DNA from: Vibrio tritonius
Lineage (GTDB): Bacteria; Pseudomonadota; Gammaproteobacteria; Enterobacterales; Vibrionaceae
Length of the DNA: 64,000 nucleotides
Reading direction: 5' to 3'
Assembly: GCF_001547935.1 (NCBI RefSeq)
Contig: NZ_AP014635.1
Location: forward strand, 186,001-250,000
In this document: positions 49,036 to 59,068 of the stretch, one piece after another
Numbering within the stretch: the stretch's first letter is position 1
How the letters are laid out: every line of letters starts with the position of its first letter
Position numbers and translations under genes: made by a program
The notes under the pieces: generated by a model
Seen by the model: only the letters and a program-made list of their open reading frames with translations
Database searches by the model: none
Told to the model about the DNA's origin: nothing

Positions 49036-50622
49036 ATGAAACAGAAGTTGCTTAGCCGTTGTATTGTCGGTTTGTTATGTACGCTTGGCAGTTATGCCGC
49101 ATTTGCTGGGCCTGTTGTACAGACAGTGTCGGGTGATGTAGAAGGAGTGAGTGTCAATAATGTCGATTCATTTAAAGGTATTCCATTTGCTAAGCCTCCT
49201 GTTGGCGAGCTTCGTTGGCGTGCGCCACAAGCAGTAACGCCTTGGAAAGGTGTTTTTAAAGCGACCCAATATGGTCATGATTGTATGCAAAAGCCTTTTC
49301 CAAGTGATGCTGCCCCATTGGGAACGACGCCTGCTGAAGATTGTTTGGTGCTTAATGTTTGGAAACCTACGCAAAGCGCTTCCCAGCTTCGTCCGGTGAT
49401 GGTGTGGATTTACGGTGGTGGCTTTGTTAATGGCGGTGCGTCACCTGCTGTGTATGATGCCAGCGAGTTTGCCAAGCAAGGCGTTGTGGCGGTGAGTTTT
49501 AACTATCGGTTAGGGCGTTTTGGCTTTTTTGCTCATCCAGCGTTAGTTGCGGAAGGGAAGGCCCATCCGCAAGAAGCACTCGGTAACTACGGTTTTATGG
49601 ACCAAATTGCCGCGCTTAAATGGGTAAAAGAGAATATCAAACAGTTTGGCGGCGACCCTGAAAAAGTCACTATTGTCGGTGAGTCTGCTGGTGGTTTTTC
49701 TGATCATGTGTTGCTCAATTCTCCTTTGGCGAAAGGGCTATTTAGCCAAGCTATCATTCAGTCTGGATTGGGTCGGCAGTGGGAAAATTCTAAACGTGTT
49801 GATGCACCAGTGACGGATGTGGAACATTCTGCTCAAGCAAATGGTGTTGCGTTTGCGAAGAAGTGGGGCATTACTGGGGATGATAGTCAAGCGCTTGCTA
49901 AATTGCGCGCGTTGCCTGCTGCGAGTGTTGTAGATGACATGAATATGATGAATAAGAATACACCGACTTATTCAGGCCCTATGATTGATGGCAAAGTGAT
50001 GGTTAAACAGCCGCAGTCTTATTATTCTGCGGGTCAAAATTTGGATGTGCCTATTATGGTTGGGGCAAATGGTGCGGATATTGGCTTTGCGCCAGTAGTT
50101 AACAGCACCGAGGAAGCATTGGCTATTTTTGGCAAAGACCAGTATCAAGCTGCGTTAGCGGCTTATGAATCTAATGGTCTTAAAGCACCACAAGCGATTG
50201 CCCAAGCATTAGCAAGTGATCGATTAATGGTGGAACCAGCTCGTTATGTTGCTCAGCAGGCGGCTAAACAAAGTGGTAAAGCTTACCTCTATCGCTTCTC
50301 TTATGTTGCTGATTCTATGAAGTCGCAGTGGCCGGGCGCTTTGCATGCCACTGATATTCCTTATACGTTCAATACAGTACAAGCAAAATATGGTGAGCAA
50401 CTTACTGCAAATGACCAAGCTATGGCGAAGATGATGAATCATTATTGGGTGAACTTTATTAAAACCGGTTCACCTAATGGCACTGGGTTACCAAAGTGGG
50501 ATGCATTTGACCCTGCAGTGGATAATCTTATGCTTTTTTCCGAGCAAGGGGTGAAGCAAACGAAGATGATTGTTGACCCTTGGAAGGCTCGTTTGGATTT
50601 GGTGCAAGGGATTCAGCCATAA
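49036..50622 (+). CDS. Type B carboxylesterase, secreted
   Basis: A 528-residue esterase of the carboxylesterase/lipase family. A signal peptide ends at AFA (about residue 24). The oxyanion hole segment MVWIYGGGFVNGGA, the nucleophile TIVGESAGGFS (Ser about 215) and the catalytic His near HATDIPYTFN are all visible. The ORF opens at a GTG at 49033, but the ATG at 49036 is preferred. It stands after the bgl operon but with its own leader, so a role in removing esters from plant-type glucosides is only a guess. Confidence 0.9.
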   Translation: MKQKLLSRCIVGLLCTLGSYAAFAGPVVQTVSGDVEGVSVNNVDSFKGIPFAKPPVGELRWRAPQAVTPWKGVFKATQYGHDCMQKPFPSDAAPLGTTPAEDCLVLNVWKPTQSASQLRPVMVWIYGGGFVNGGASPAVYDASEFAKQGVVAVSFNYRLGRFGFFAHPALVAEGKAHPQEALGNYGFMDQIAALKWVKENIKQFGGDPEKVTIVGESAGGFSDHVLLNSPLAKGLFSQAIIQSGLGRQWENSKRVDAPVTDVEHSAQANGVAFAKKWGITGDDSQALAKLRALPAASVVDDMNMMNKNTPTYSGPMIDGKVMVKQPQSYYSAGQNLDVPIMVGANGADIGFAPVVNSTEEALAIFGKDQYQAALAAYESNGLKAPQAIAQALASDRLMVEPARYVAQQAAKQSGKAYLYRFSYVADSMKSQWPGALHATDIPYTFNTVQAKYGEQLTANDQAMAKMMNHYWVNFIKTGSPNGTGLPKWDAFDPAVDNLMLFSEQGVKQTKMIVDPWKARLDLVQGIQP

Positions 50623-50671
50623 ACAGTGCTTCGTATGCGGTGAGCGAAAAATACCGAGAATGCAGTAACTT

Positions 50672-50812
50672 CATCGCGCGCTGGCTCCCTCCCCAGCCCT
50701 CCCTCTAAAGAAGGAAGGGGCCAGGCCGCATTCGATGCGTTCAATGCGCTCGAGCTGTGGGTTCTGAGGTACTTGTGAATACGGCAAATACAAAATCACA
50801 GCGAACTCGAAC
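50672..50812 (-). repeat. Dispersed repeat, copy F (inverted, partial)
   Basis: The G-run motif is present as CCCTCCCCAGCCCTCCC on the plus strand (50687-50703) with the CTAAAGAAGG part of the hairpin. Further right, GTGGGTTCTG and CAAATACAAAATCACAGCGA match the flank of copies E and A-C. The right half of the element is absent. The orientation is the same as copy E. Confidence 0.82.
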
Positions 50813-50899
50813 TGGTTTTCGGACTAGCGATTAGCGCCAAAATCGCCGCGCAGGCGATCTGGAGCTCGAGTATGCAGTGAGTATTATTGTTTGAGGTGA

Positions 50900-52027
50900 T
50901 TAACTCTCGTCGCTTCCTTCTAAGATCTTAGGCTTATCTGATTTTTCTTTTTCTGTTGTTGGCGGAGCTTCAAGGTCATCATCTCGGCTTTCGATGACAC
51001 CATGGGTTATCTTCCATGCTTCCCACTTTTCAGAGGCGAGCTTTTGCATGTCCATGGTGTTATCTGCTTCATCGACAATCTCTTCTCCTAGCAAATATTC
51101 AAAAATATCTTCTATGGTGACAATACCGATAACCGTACCGTACTCATCAACCACCAATGAAATTTGTTGACGGCGTTTGATCATCTGCTCAAAGGTCTTT
51201 GGCAAACTGAACGTTTTTAGTACGGTGTAGATAGGACGCATGACTGAGCCTAAAGTTTTACTTCCCAGACCCGACTGTTGCAGTTTAAACAGCTCCAAAC
51301 GATGGACAAAACCAACGATGTTCTCGCGTGTTTCGCTATAAACCAAAGGTCTTGAGAACGGTGTATCTTTGTGATGATTTAAAAATTCATTAATCGTGAG
51401 CGATTGGTCGACACGAAACAATACGGTTCTTGGTGTAATAACATGAGTAATCGGCATGCTCTGCAACGATAACAAGTTATTGAGTATACGCGATTCTCCC
51501 TCATCCATTTCTCCGCTTTCATTAGCAAGCAGTGCCATTGCCGACATCTCTTCACGATATTTCGGGTGCTCAGTATTGCGAGATAAGCGGCGAGTGATCT
51601 GTTGTGAGAACCACACAAAAGGCGTAAGAAACCACACCATCCACTGCAGAATCCGAGCTGTGGTTGGGGCCAATTCTCGCCAGTAAGACGCACCAATGGT
51701 TTTTGGTACGATCTCTGAAAGCACCAAAATGCCGAGGGTGAGTACAGCAGAGAACACACCTAACCATTCACTGCCAAAGACAATGGCGGCTTGGGCGCCT
51801 GCACTAGCGGCACCAATGGTATGAGCAATGGTGTTAAGCGTAAGAATAGATGCGAGTGGACGATCGATATCAGCTTTTAAATTATAGAGACGCTGAGCAG
51901 CAGGATCGCCTTTTTGACGAAGTTGTGCAATGTAGCTTGGGGTAATACAAAGTAGAACGGCTTCGAGAACCGAACAGATAAATGAAATGCCAATCGCTAC
52001 ACAAACGTAGACGGTAAGCAGGAACAT
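50900..52027 (-). CDS. CNNM/DUF21-CBS membrane protein
   Basis: A 375-residue CorB/YfjD-type (CNNM) protein, thought to move magnesium or other cations. The DUF21 membrane part (about residues 1-160) has three to four helices (YVCVAIGISFICSVLEAVL; PKTIGASYWRELAPTTARIL). Two CBS domains follow (THVITPRTVLFRV; QQISLVVDEYGTVIGIVTIE). The tail is acidic and Lys-rich and lacks a clear CorC_HlyC domain. It is divergent from hupA across 430 bases. Confidence 0.88.
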   Translation of the reverse strand: MFLLTVYVCVAIGISFICSVLEAVLLCITPSYIAQLRQKGDPAAQRLYNLKADIDRPLASILTLNTIAHTIGAASAGAQAAIVFGSEWLGVFSAVLTLGILVLSEIVPKTIGASYWRELAPTTARILQWMVWFLTPFVWFSQQITRRLSRNTEHPKYREEMSAMALLANESGEMDEGESRILNNLLSLQSMPITHVITPRTVLFRVDQSLTINEFLNHHKDTPFSRPLVYSETRENIVGFVHRLELFKLQQSGLGSKTLGSVMRPIYTVLKTFSLPKTFEQMIKRRQQISLVVDEYGTVIGIVTIEDIFEYLLGEEIVDEADNTMDMQKLASEKWEAWKITHGVIESRDDDLEAPPTTEKEKSDKPKILEGSDES

Positions 52028-52460
52028 GTTGAATCCTTATTGTGTGTTCAATCTTAGCTGCTATGCAGACATTGAAACGAAGTTAAAGTATACCTAAATC
52101 ACCTCAAATGTCGGCGAGGTTTTTTTCTCATCAACCTTCAAAGTGTTTTGGGTATCACTTTTTACCACTTATCTTTATTGTAGAAGTTCATATCTTTTTC
52201 GGAAAAACCGCCCTAAAAGCAGAGAGAAAGACGATTCTTGGTCGATATATAAGCACTTCTCTAGGTATAAAATGAGGCCATTATGGTGTCAAAACAAGCG
52301 TGAATAACTGGTTAAAGAGTAACAAATTGTGAGCTCTTACTCATATTATGGTTAAAAGTGCGTCAGAGTAACTCATCTTGTACGACAAACCTTTGCCATA
52401 CGGGCTATTTATGCTTTAGAGTGAAGTGAATTCGATAACCTATCTAAGAAGGGAAACCTA
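52028..52460. promoter_or_regulatory. Divergent promoter region, CNNM gene and hupA
   Basis: 430 bases without a gene lie between the divergent genes. The region presumably holds the multiple promoters expected for hupA and those of the CBS protein. AAGAAGGG at about 52445 is the hupA ribosome site. I assigned no specific operator. Confidence 0.4.
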
Positions 52461-52733
52461 ATGAACAAGACCCAATTGATCGATTTTATCGCAGAGAAAG
52501 CTGACCTATCAAAAGCTCAAGCTAAAGCTGCTCTTGAAGCTACTCTAGGTGCGGTAGAAGGCGCGCTAAAAGAGGGTGACCAAGTTCAACTAATTGGTTT
52601 TGGTACTTTTAAAGTAAATCACCGTGCAGCTCGCACTGGCCGTAACCCTAAAACTGGTGACGAGATCCAAATCGCAGCAGCAAATGTACCAGCATTCGTC
52701 GCTGGTAAAGCACTGAAAGATTCAGTGAAATAA
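52461..52733 (+). CDS. hupA: DNA-binding protein HU-alpha
   Basis: The 90-residue nucleoid protein HU, starting [20 protein letters not shown] and containing the DNA-binding arm signature [20 protein letters not shown] with the Pro at its tip. It bends and compacts DNA. A terminator and a DUF1481 gene follow, as in other enterics and vibrios. Confidence 0.98.
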   Translation: MNKTQLIDFIAEKADLSKAQAKAALEATLGAVEGALKEGDQVQLIGFGTFKVNHRAARTGRNPKTGDEIQIAAANVPAFVAGKALKDSVK

Positions 52734-52742
52734 TAGTTCTGT

Positions 52743-52769
52743 AACGCCGGGGTTTCCCGGCGTTCTTTA
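52743..52769 (+). terminator. Terminator after hupA
   Basis: AACGCCGGG pairs with CCCGGCGTT around a four-base loop (GTTT), followed by a T-rich tail. The 9-bp GC-rich stem lies just before the DUF1481 gene. Confidence 0.9.
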
Positions 52770-52783
52770 TTCAAGTCGTTATT

Positions 52784-53476
52784 ATGAAGTCACGCATTGT
52801 TCCTTTTCTTTTTGCCGCTGTTCTAGCTGGCTGTTCCTCATCTATATCAACCCCAAAATTAGTTAACACTCAGCATTACACTGGCGGTGAGCGCATTGGT
52901 GATGAAGCGCGTTATTACTGGTTTACTGAGAAAAACAATGTGCCAGACCAAGCATCAGATTATGTTATCGCTGGGCCTTTTAACTGGTACAAAACCACCT
53001 ATCGTTGGGAAGATGGTTTTGTACGAGAAGTCTCTCGAGTAGGTGAACGTCTACAAAACGAAGAAGTGGCACCGTTTGAAACTTTGCTGCGCTTTGATAG
53101 CCATGGAGAGGCGATTTATCAGCGTTATCGATTAGATGGTAAAGTGTTGCCCTTATCAAGCGAGCAGATTGACCAATACGTTAAACAAGCTCGTTATGTT
53201 AGTAAGGTGACGCAAGATCAGAAAAAACAAGGTTTGGAGTTGATTCAAGGCGTGTGGAATGGTCAAGAGTTTGACCGCTGCAATGATGCCAAATATCAGA
53301 GACTGCAGTTTAACGATACCCTGCCAAGTTTAGTGATAAACCGTTTAGCATCGCTCGATAGTTATGTTGCTTTTATCGGTAAAGTGAACAAAGACTCGGT
53401 ATACATTGATACTTTGCTTACCTTGGCAGAAGGCTCCCATGGGTGTATGCAAGCGCCAGATTTGCTTGCCAAGTGA
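52784..53476 (+). CDS. DUF1481 lipoprotein (YjaH-like)
   Basis: A 230-residue lipoprotein with lipobox VLAGC (Cys17) and the ARYYWFTEKN and RWEDGFVREVSRVGERL blocks typical of DUF1481. The hupA-yjaH pairing is conserved in E. coli. It lies only 50 bases after hupA, behind a terminator. Function is unknown. Confidence 0.88.
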   Translation: MKSRIVPFLFAAVLAGCSSSISTPKLVNTQHYTGGERIGDEARYYWFTEKNNVPDQASDYVIAGPFNWYKTTYRWEDGFVREVSRVGERLQNEEVAPFETLLRFDSHGEAIYQRYRLDGKVLPLSSEQIDQYVKQARYVSKVTQDQKKQGLELIQGVWNGQEFDRCNDAKYQRLQFNDTLPSLVINRLASLDSYVAFIGKVNKDSVYIDTLLTLAEGSHGCMQAPDLLAK

Positions 53477-53518
53477 GAAGATGGGTTAAATACCACTGCC
53501 TAGCCGATGAATCCAATA

Positions 53519-53548
53519 AAAAAGCGCTGAAATATCAGCGCTTTTTTC
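53519..53548. terminator. Bidirectional terminator, DUF1481 gene and purD
   Basis: A perfect 13-bp stem AAAAAAGCGCTGA with TCAGCGCTTTTTT around an AATA loop, with A- and T-tracts on each side. It lies between the convergent genes. Confidence 0.93.
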
Positions 53549-53570
53549 ATTTTAGTGTCGCTAAGGGCAA

Positions 53571-54860
53571 TTATTTTTCCGCTTGCTCACGAGCAATGGC
53601 GCGATAGCCGATGTCGTTACGGTAGAACATGCCGTTCCAGCTCACTTGCTTAGCTAGCTCATAAGCACGTTGCTGCGCTTCAGAGACCGTGTTACCCAGT
53701 GCGGTTGCACACAGTACGCGACCACCGTTGGTCACCACGTTGCCTTCTTTTTCAGAAGTACCTGCGTGGAAGATCTTTTGACCTTCTGCTTCTGTAGTTG
53801 GCAGAGTGATGATATCGCCTTTGTTGTAGTCACCTGGGTAACCACCAGCGGCTAGAACGATACCGATAGACGCACGAGGATCCCATTTCGATTCTACTTG
53901 GTCTAGCTTGCCTTCTAGTGCAGCTTGGCAAAGCTCAACAAGGTCTGATTGCATGCGCATCATGATAGGTTGAGTTTCTGGGTCACCAAAGCGGCAGTTG
54001 TATTCGATCACTTTTGGTGTGCCTTCGCTATCGATCATCAGACCTGCGTAAAGGAAACCAGTGTATGGGTGACCTTCTGCTTCCATTCCGCGTACGGTTG
54101 GGTAGATTACTTCTTCCATAATGCGGTTATGGATTTCAGGTGTTACAACTGGAGCAGGAGAGTAAGCACCCATGCCGCCAGTGTTAGGGCCTGTGTCTTT
54201 GTCGCCAACACGTTTGTGGTCTTGGCTGGTTGCCATAGGAAGAACGTTTTTGCCATCAACCATCACGATGAAGCTGGCTTCTTCGCCATCAAGGAACTCT
54301 TCGATAACCACACGGCTACCTGCATCACCAAAGGCATTGCCCGCGAGCATGTCTTTGATGGCATCTTCTGCTTCTTCAAGTGTCATCGCAACGATAACGC
54401 CTTTACCTGCAGCAAGACCGTCAGCTTTAACAACGATAGGTGCGCCTTGTTCACGAACGTAAGCTAATGCTGGTTCAATTTCAGTGAAGTTAGCGTAAGC
54501 AGCTGTTGGGATGTTGTGGCGAGCTAGGAAGTCTTTGGTGAAAGCTTTTGAGCCTTCAAGTTGAGCTGCGCCTTGAGTTGGGCCAAAGATTGGCAGGTTC
54601 GCTTCACGGAACGCATCAACCACACCGATAACCAGTGGGACTTCTGGGCCAACGATAGTCAATTCAATCGCATTGTCTTTTGCAAAGGCAACTAAGCCAG
54701 CAATATCTTCAACCGCGATAGTTACGTTTTCTAGTTTTGGTTCTAGAGCTGTACCTGCATTACCTGGTGCAACAAATACTTTTGCTACGTTAGGGTTTTG
54801 TGCAACTTTCCAACCTAGAGCGTGTTCACGACCGCCGGAACCGATTACCAATACATTCAT
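53571..54860 (-). CDS. purD: Phosphoribosylamine-glycine ligase
   Basis: GAR synthetase, second step of purine synthesis. The 429-residue ATP-grasp enzyme shows VIGSGGREHALGWKV at the start, the ADGLAAGKGVIVA ATP loop near residue 145 and KDTGPNTGGMGAYSPAP near 220. It is downstream of purH on the same strand with a perfect 10-bp hairpin between them. Confidence 0.98.
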   Translation of the reverse strand: MNVLVIGSGGREHALGWKVAQNPNVAKVFVAPGNAGTALEPKLENVTIAVEDIAGLVAFAKDNAIELTIVGPEVPLVIGVVDAFREANLPIFGPTQGAAQLEGSKAFTKDFLARHNIPTAAYANFTEIEPALAYVREQGAPIVVKADGLAAGKGVIVAMTLEEAEDAIKDMLAGNAFGDAGSRVVIEEFLDGEEASFIVMVDGKNVLPMATSQDHKRVGDKDTGPNTGGMGAYSPAPVVTPEIHNRIMEEVIYPTVRGMEAEGHPYTGFLYAGLMIDSEGTPKVIEYNCRFGDPETQPIMMRMQSDLVELCQAALEGKLDQVESKWDPRASIGIVLAAGGYPGDYNKGDIITLPTTEAEGQKIFHAGTSEKEGNVVTNGGRVLCATALGNTVSEAQQRAYELAKQVSWNGMFYRNDIGYRAIAREQAEK

Positions 54861-54930
54861 CTTTGAATCCTTGTACTGTGAGGACTTGCTGAGAGTTTAA
54901 ATAGCTTACACCAACGGGGTGTAAAAAATG

Positions 54931-54957
54931 AGGCGACCAGCGAATAACTGGTCGCCT
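54931..54957 (-). terminator. Hairpin between purH and purD
   Basis: AGGCGACCAG pairs perfectly with CTGGTCGCCT around a seven-base loop. On the minus strand a T-rich stretch (TCATTTTTT) follows, so it could partially terminate purH transcripts before purD. It could also act as an mRNA-stabilising structure. Confidence 0.6.
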
Positions 54958-54964
54958 GTTTTTC

Positions 54965-56572
54965 TTAGTGACGAAAGTGACGCATACCGGTGAAGATCAT
55001 CGCCATGCCGTGTTCGTCAGCTGCTGCGATAACTTCGTCATCACGAATTGAGCCGCCAGGTTGGATAACGCATTTGATGCCCGCTTCGGCTGCTGCATCG
55101 ATACCATCACGGAATGGGAAGAACGCGTCAGACGCCATTACGCTGCCTGCCACTTCTAGATTTTCATCGGCAGCTTTGATACCCGCAATTTTAGCAGAGT
55201 AAACGCGGCTCATTTGGCCTGCGCCAACACCGATAGTACCGTTGCCTTTCGCGTATACAATTGCGTTAGATTTGACGAATTTCGCTACTTTCCAGCAGAA
55301 TAGTGCGTCTTTCATTTCTTCTTCAGTCGGTTGACGTTTGGTCACCACTTTAAGATCGTCAAGAGCAACCATGCCGTGGTCACGGTCTTGAACCAATAGG
55401 CCGCCGTTAACACGTTTCACGTCGAAACCTGTTGATTGTGCAGTCCATTCGCCGCACTCAAGTAGGCGTAGGTTTTTCTTCGCTGCAATTACTTCAACTG
55501 CTTCTGCTGTCACTTTAGGTGCGATGATCACTTCGGCAAATTGACGGTCGATGATCGATTTCGCTGTTTCAGCGTCTAGTTCGCGGTTGAACGCGATGAT
55601 GCCACCAAACGCTGATGTCGGGTCAGTTTTGAAGGCACGATCGTAAGCCGCTAGGATGTTATCGGCAATTGCTACACCACAAGGGTTTGCGTGTTTTACG
55701 ATAACACAAGCTGGCTCGGCAAATTCTTTCACACATTCTAGCGCTGCGTCAGTATCAGCGATGTTGTTGTAAGAAAGCGCTTTACCTTGTAGCTGTTTAG
55801 CAGAAGAAACAGAACCATTTTGTGCATCACTTTCTACATAGAAAGCAGCATCTTGGTGGCTGTTTTCGCCGTAACGCATGTCTTGTTTTTTCTCGAACTG
55901 CATGTTGAAAGTGCGAGGGAATTTACTTTTATTTTCAAAAGAAGGTTCGTCGCCTTCTTTGTTTTCGCCGTAAGAAGGAACCATAGTACCGAAGTAGTTC
56001 GCGATCATGCCGTCGTATGCTGCAGTGTGTTCAAACGCTGCAATCGCTAGGTCGAAACGAGTGTCTAGAGTAAGCGACTTGTCGTTTGCATCCATTTCAG
56101 CGATGACGCGGTCGTAATCAGACGCTTTAACCACGATAGTCACGTCTTTGTGGTTTTTAGCTGCAGAGCGAACCATAGTTGGACCACCGATATCGATGTT
56201 TTCAACAGCGTCAGCTAGAGTACAACCTTCTTTTGCTACGGTTTCGGCAAATGGGTAAAGGTTCACTACCACTATGTCGATTGGCTTGATGCCGTGCTCT
56301 TCCATGATTGCATCGTCTTGACCGCGACGGCCTAGCACACCACCATGAACTTTAGGGTGAAGCGTTTTAACGCGTCCATCCATCATTTCTGGGAAACCGG
56401 TGTAATCAGATACTTCTGTTACAGCAATACCTTGTTCTGCAAGTAGGCGAGCTGTGCCACCTGTAGACAGAATGTCGACACCGCGCTGTGTTAGCGCTTT
56501 TGCAAACTCAACAATACCGGTTTTATCTGATACGCTGATAAGTGCGCGACGGATTGGACGAGCGTTATTCAT
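54965..56572 (-). CDS. purH: Bifunctional AICAR transformylase/IMP cyclohydrolase
   Basis: The final two steps to IMP. The 535-residue protein has the MGS-like cyclohydrolase domain first ([32 protein letters not shown]) and the formyltransferase domain after about residue 200, with the catalytic KHANPCGVA (Lys-His) near residue 296 and [15 protein letters not shown] near the end. A PurR-like operator lies 150 bases upstream. Confidence 0.98.
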   Translation of the reverse strand: MNNARPIRRALISVSDKTGIVEFAKALTQRGVDILSTGGTARLLAEQGIAVTEVSDYTGFPEMMDGRVKTLHPKVHGGVLGRRGQDDAIMEEHGIKPIDIVVVNLYPFAETVAKEGCTLADAVENIDIGGPTMVRSAAKNHKDVTIVVKASDYDRVIAEMDANDKSLTLDTRFDLAIAAFEHTAAYDGMIANYFGTMVPSYGENKEGDEPSFENKSKFPRTFNMQFEKKQDMRYGENSHQDAAFYVESDAQNGSVSSAKQLQGKALSYNNIADTDAALECVKEFAEPACVIVKHANPCGVAIADNILAAYDRAFKTDPTSAFGGIIAFNRELDAETAKSIIDRQFAEVIIAPKVTAEAVEVIAAKKNLRLLECGEWTAQSTGFDVKRVNGGLLVQDRDHGMVALDDLKVVTKRQPTEEEMKDALFCWKVAKFVKSNAIVYAKGNGTIGVGAGQMSRVYSAKIAGIKAADENLEVAGSVMASDAFFPFRDGIDAAAEAGIKCVIQPGGSIRDDEVIAAADEHGMAMIFTGMRHFRH

Positions 56573-56722
56573 GCTTCCATTTTCCTCAAATTCGTGGAGT
56601 TAATGACGAAAGATACTTGCTCAACTCAACCTAAACTTTGAAAACAAGAGATTGTGTTTGGCAAGAACCTTATGTCGAATTTTGATGGCGCGTATTCTAA
56701 CTAATTTATTACATAAAAGCTC

Positions 56723-56738
56723 GCGCAATCGTTTGGCA
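56723..56738 (-). promoter_or_regulatory. Putative PurR operator upstream of purH
   Basis: GCGCAATCGTTTGGCA matches most of the PurR consensus (ACGCAAACGTTTGCGT), including the central CG and the flanking CAA/TTTG. It lies 150 bases upstream of the purH start, between purH and zntR. Confidence 0.65.
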
Positions 56739-56806
56739 TGCGAAAAATAAACGCTAAAACGACCTTTTTCAAGTGAAAAATTTAACGAATAAACAATGAG
56801 GCTGTC

Positions 56807-57205
56807 ATGTTTCAGATTGGTGAATTAGCAAAACGGTGTGGTGTTTCAACCGATACGCTGCGATTTTATGAAAAAAATGGGCTAATTATTCCGGCTGGTC
56901 GTAGTGAATCTGGGTATCGCTTTTACGATGAAGGAAACCAAAAACAAGTTCATTTTATTCTCAAGGCAAAAGAGGTTGGGTTAAGCCTAGAAGAGATTAA
57001 AGAGCTATTGGAGATTCGCTTGGAAGCAAACAGCCATAGCTGTGCTGAGGTGAAGGCGATTACCACGACGAAGTTGCATGTGATTGATGAAAAAATCGCG
57101 GAGCTAAAACGCATTCGGACAGCGTTGAAAAAAATCAATGATGCGTGCTGTGGTGATGTGGACGACGATGCAAGTCACTGTTCAATTTTGGCAGCGTTGG
57201 AATAG
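56807..57205 (+). CDS. zntR: Zn(II)-responsive MerR-type regulator
   Basis: A 132-residue MerR-family activator starting MFQIGELAKRCGVSTDTLRF (winged helix), followed by a dimerisation helix. The metal-binding Cys residues appear in NSHSCAEVKA and the C-terminal NDACCGD and SHCSILAALE, matching ZntR. It should respond to zinc and activate a zntA exporter elsewhere. It is divergent from purH. Confidence 0.92.
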   Translation: MFQIGELAKRCGVSTDTLRFYEKNGLIIPAGRSESGYRFYDEGNQKQVHFILKAKEVGLSLEEIKELLEIRLEANSHSCAEVKAITTTKLHVIDEKIAELKRIRTALKKINDACCGDVDDDASHCSILAALE

Positions 57206-57238
57206 GCCACAGGAAGAGGATCCCTCCTGTGGCACTTT
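57206..57238 (+). terminator. Terminator after zntR
   Basis: GCCACAGGA pairs with TCCTGTGGC around a ten-base loop, followed by CACTTTT. It directly follows the zntR stop and may also serve the convergent chemoreceptor gene. Confidence 0.8.
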
Positions 57239-57245
57239 TGCTCAG

Positions 57246-58889
57246 TTAAACTTTAAAACTTTTCATACTATGAGTGAGGTTTTGCCCGGTGTTGAGCAGG
57301 GTTTCACTGGCAGCAGAGACTTTCTTAGCACGCTCTGAAGCTCGAGCGCTAATTTGGGTAATGCGTTCTAAACTATCGGCCATATGATGTGTGGCGTCAG
57401 ATTGATGTCCAATTGCGGTGACGATTTGACTGTTCACGTTCAATATTGTTTGTATCTGGTTATCAACAACGATTAGAGCTTGTTGCGCATCTTCGGCTTT
57501 TTTCAAGGTGGCTAGTGACTGTTGCTGAGTTTGTTCCATGGATTGACTCACCTCTTTCGCCCGTTGTTGCAAGCCTGTGACGATTTGTTCTATTTCGTCG
57601 GTGCTTTGTTGAGTGCGCGTGGCAAGTGTTCGTACTTCATCGGCAACCACTGCAAATCCGCGACCTTGTTCGCCTGCACGCGCAGCTTCGATTGCAGCGT
57701 TCAATGCCAATAAGTTGGTTTGTTCTGCCACGCCTCGAATGACTTCCAACACGGAGCCTACATTTTCCGTTTCTCGAGCAAGAGCTTGGGTGTTACCGTC
57801 GGTTTGGGTTAAGGATTGAGAAAGTGATGCCATGTCTTGGGATGCATCTTCAATCAAACGACGGCCCTCTCTTCCTTTCTCACTGGCGTTTTGTGCCGAT
57901 TCTGCTGCATTCTCTGCAGCCTGTGTTACATCGTGATTGCTATTAACGAGTTCTTGCATCGCATTGGACACATTATCTACCGATTGTTTTTGTTCGTTTG
58001 CTTTACTTGATGCATCTAGTGCTAGGTTCGTTAGTTCATTGGCCGACGTGGTGACTTCCTGCGCCATCGGTTTTATGTCGATAATTGTTGAACGAAGTTT
58101 GTCGGTAAATAGGTTGAAGGCGCGAGCTATCTCTGACAGTTCATCTTTGCCATTGGCATTGAGTTTGCGCGAGAGATCACCATCGCCTTGGGATATCTCT
58201 CGAAGTGCAGCTAAGGTATCACGGCAGGGGCGTACGATGCTTGAGCTAATACGTAGCGCGAAGAGCAACATGATCAGAATTGCGACGCCAAGGCCAATAA
58301 AAATTGTTTTGGTGCGAGTGGCAATCAAAGTATCAACGTCATCGACGTATACGCCAGACCCGACAACCCATCCCCAAGGCTGAAATAATTTAACGTAAGA
58401 GACTTTTTCGATATCAGTGCTTGAGCCCGGTTTAGGCCACATATAGCTAACCACTCCCCCCTCTTGAGATTGTTTAGCAGCACTTACTATCGCCATAAAT
58501 AGCGCTTTACCTGTTGGATCTTTGACGCCCGATAGCTCCTTACCTTCCAGCTGTGGCTTGATAGGGTGCATCACCATGACAGGGGTTAGGTCATTAATCC
58601 AAAAATAGTCACCTTGATCATAGCGAATCTGATTGATCACGCTTTTGGCTTGTTGCTTGGCGTCTGCTTCAGAGAGCTTTCCCTCGCTTTGTTGCTGATG
58701 GTAGTAGGCTAAAATAGATGAAGCACTTTCAACTAAGTGACGTGTTTTGGTTTTTTTTGCTTCCATCAAATCGGTTTGGTAACTGCTTAGCATTAACATA
58801 AATGGAATCAAAAGCAGAATAGTCGTGATCCCAATCATCAGGTATTGTCTTGTAGCAATTGGGAAGTTGCGTAACACTCCAGCAGTCAT
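57246..58889 (-). CDS. Methyl-accepting chemotaxis protein with Cache sensor
   Basis: A 547-residue chemoreceptor. An N-terminal helix (about 13-32) anchors a periplasmic single-Cache domain ([45 protein letters not shown]). A second helix (about 190-210), a HAMP domain and a long signalling coil with the invariant hairpin [20 protein letters not shown] follow. No CheR/CheB-tethering pentapeptide is visible. The ligand is unknown; this Cache type often senses small organic acids. It is divergent from an orphan solute-binding protein. Confidence 0.94.
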   Translation of the reverse strand: MTAGVLRNFPIATRQYLMIGITTILLLIPFMLMLSSYQTDLMEAKKTKTRHLVESASSILAYYHQQQSEGKLSEADAKQQAKSVINQIRYDQGDYFWINDLTPVMVMHPIKPQLEGKELSGVKDPTGKALFMAIVSAAKQSQEGGVVSYMWPKPGSSTDIEKVSYVKLFQPWGWVVGSGVYVDDVDTLIATRTKTIFIGLGVAILIMLLFALRISSSIVRPCRDTLAALREISQGDGDLSRKLNANGKDELSEIARAFNLFTDKLRSTIIDIKPMAQEVTTSANELTNLALDASSKANEQKQSVDNVSNAMQELVNSNHDVTQAAENAAESAQNASEKGREGRRLIEDASQDMASLSQSLTQTDGNTQALARETENVGSVLEVIRGVAEQTNLLALNAAIEAARAGEQGRGFAVVADEVRTLATRTQQSTDEIEQIVTGLQQRAKEVSQSMEQTQQQSLATLKKAEDAQQALIVVDNQIQTILNVNSQIVTAIGHQSDATHHMADSLERITQISARASERAKKVSAASETLLNTGQNLTHSMKSFKV

Positions 58890-59068
58890 GTTGCTCTCCT
58901 TTTCATCAATACCCTCAACTGTAGTTGAAAACCGAGAATTCGTTACTCATTCCTTTGGGTTATTTGTTTTTGTCATAGAGCACTATACTTTTTTTACTAC
59001 ATATACATCTCGAAAGTTAATTCACTGCGTTGTCGCGGAGTGCCCAGTGATTTTAAAAGGAGAAGTTC

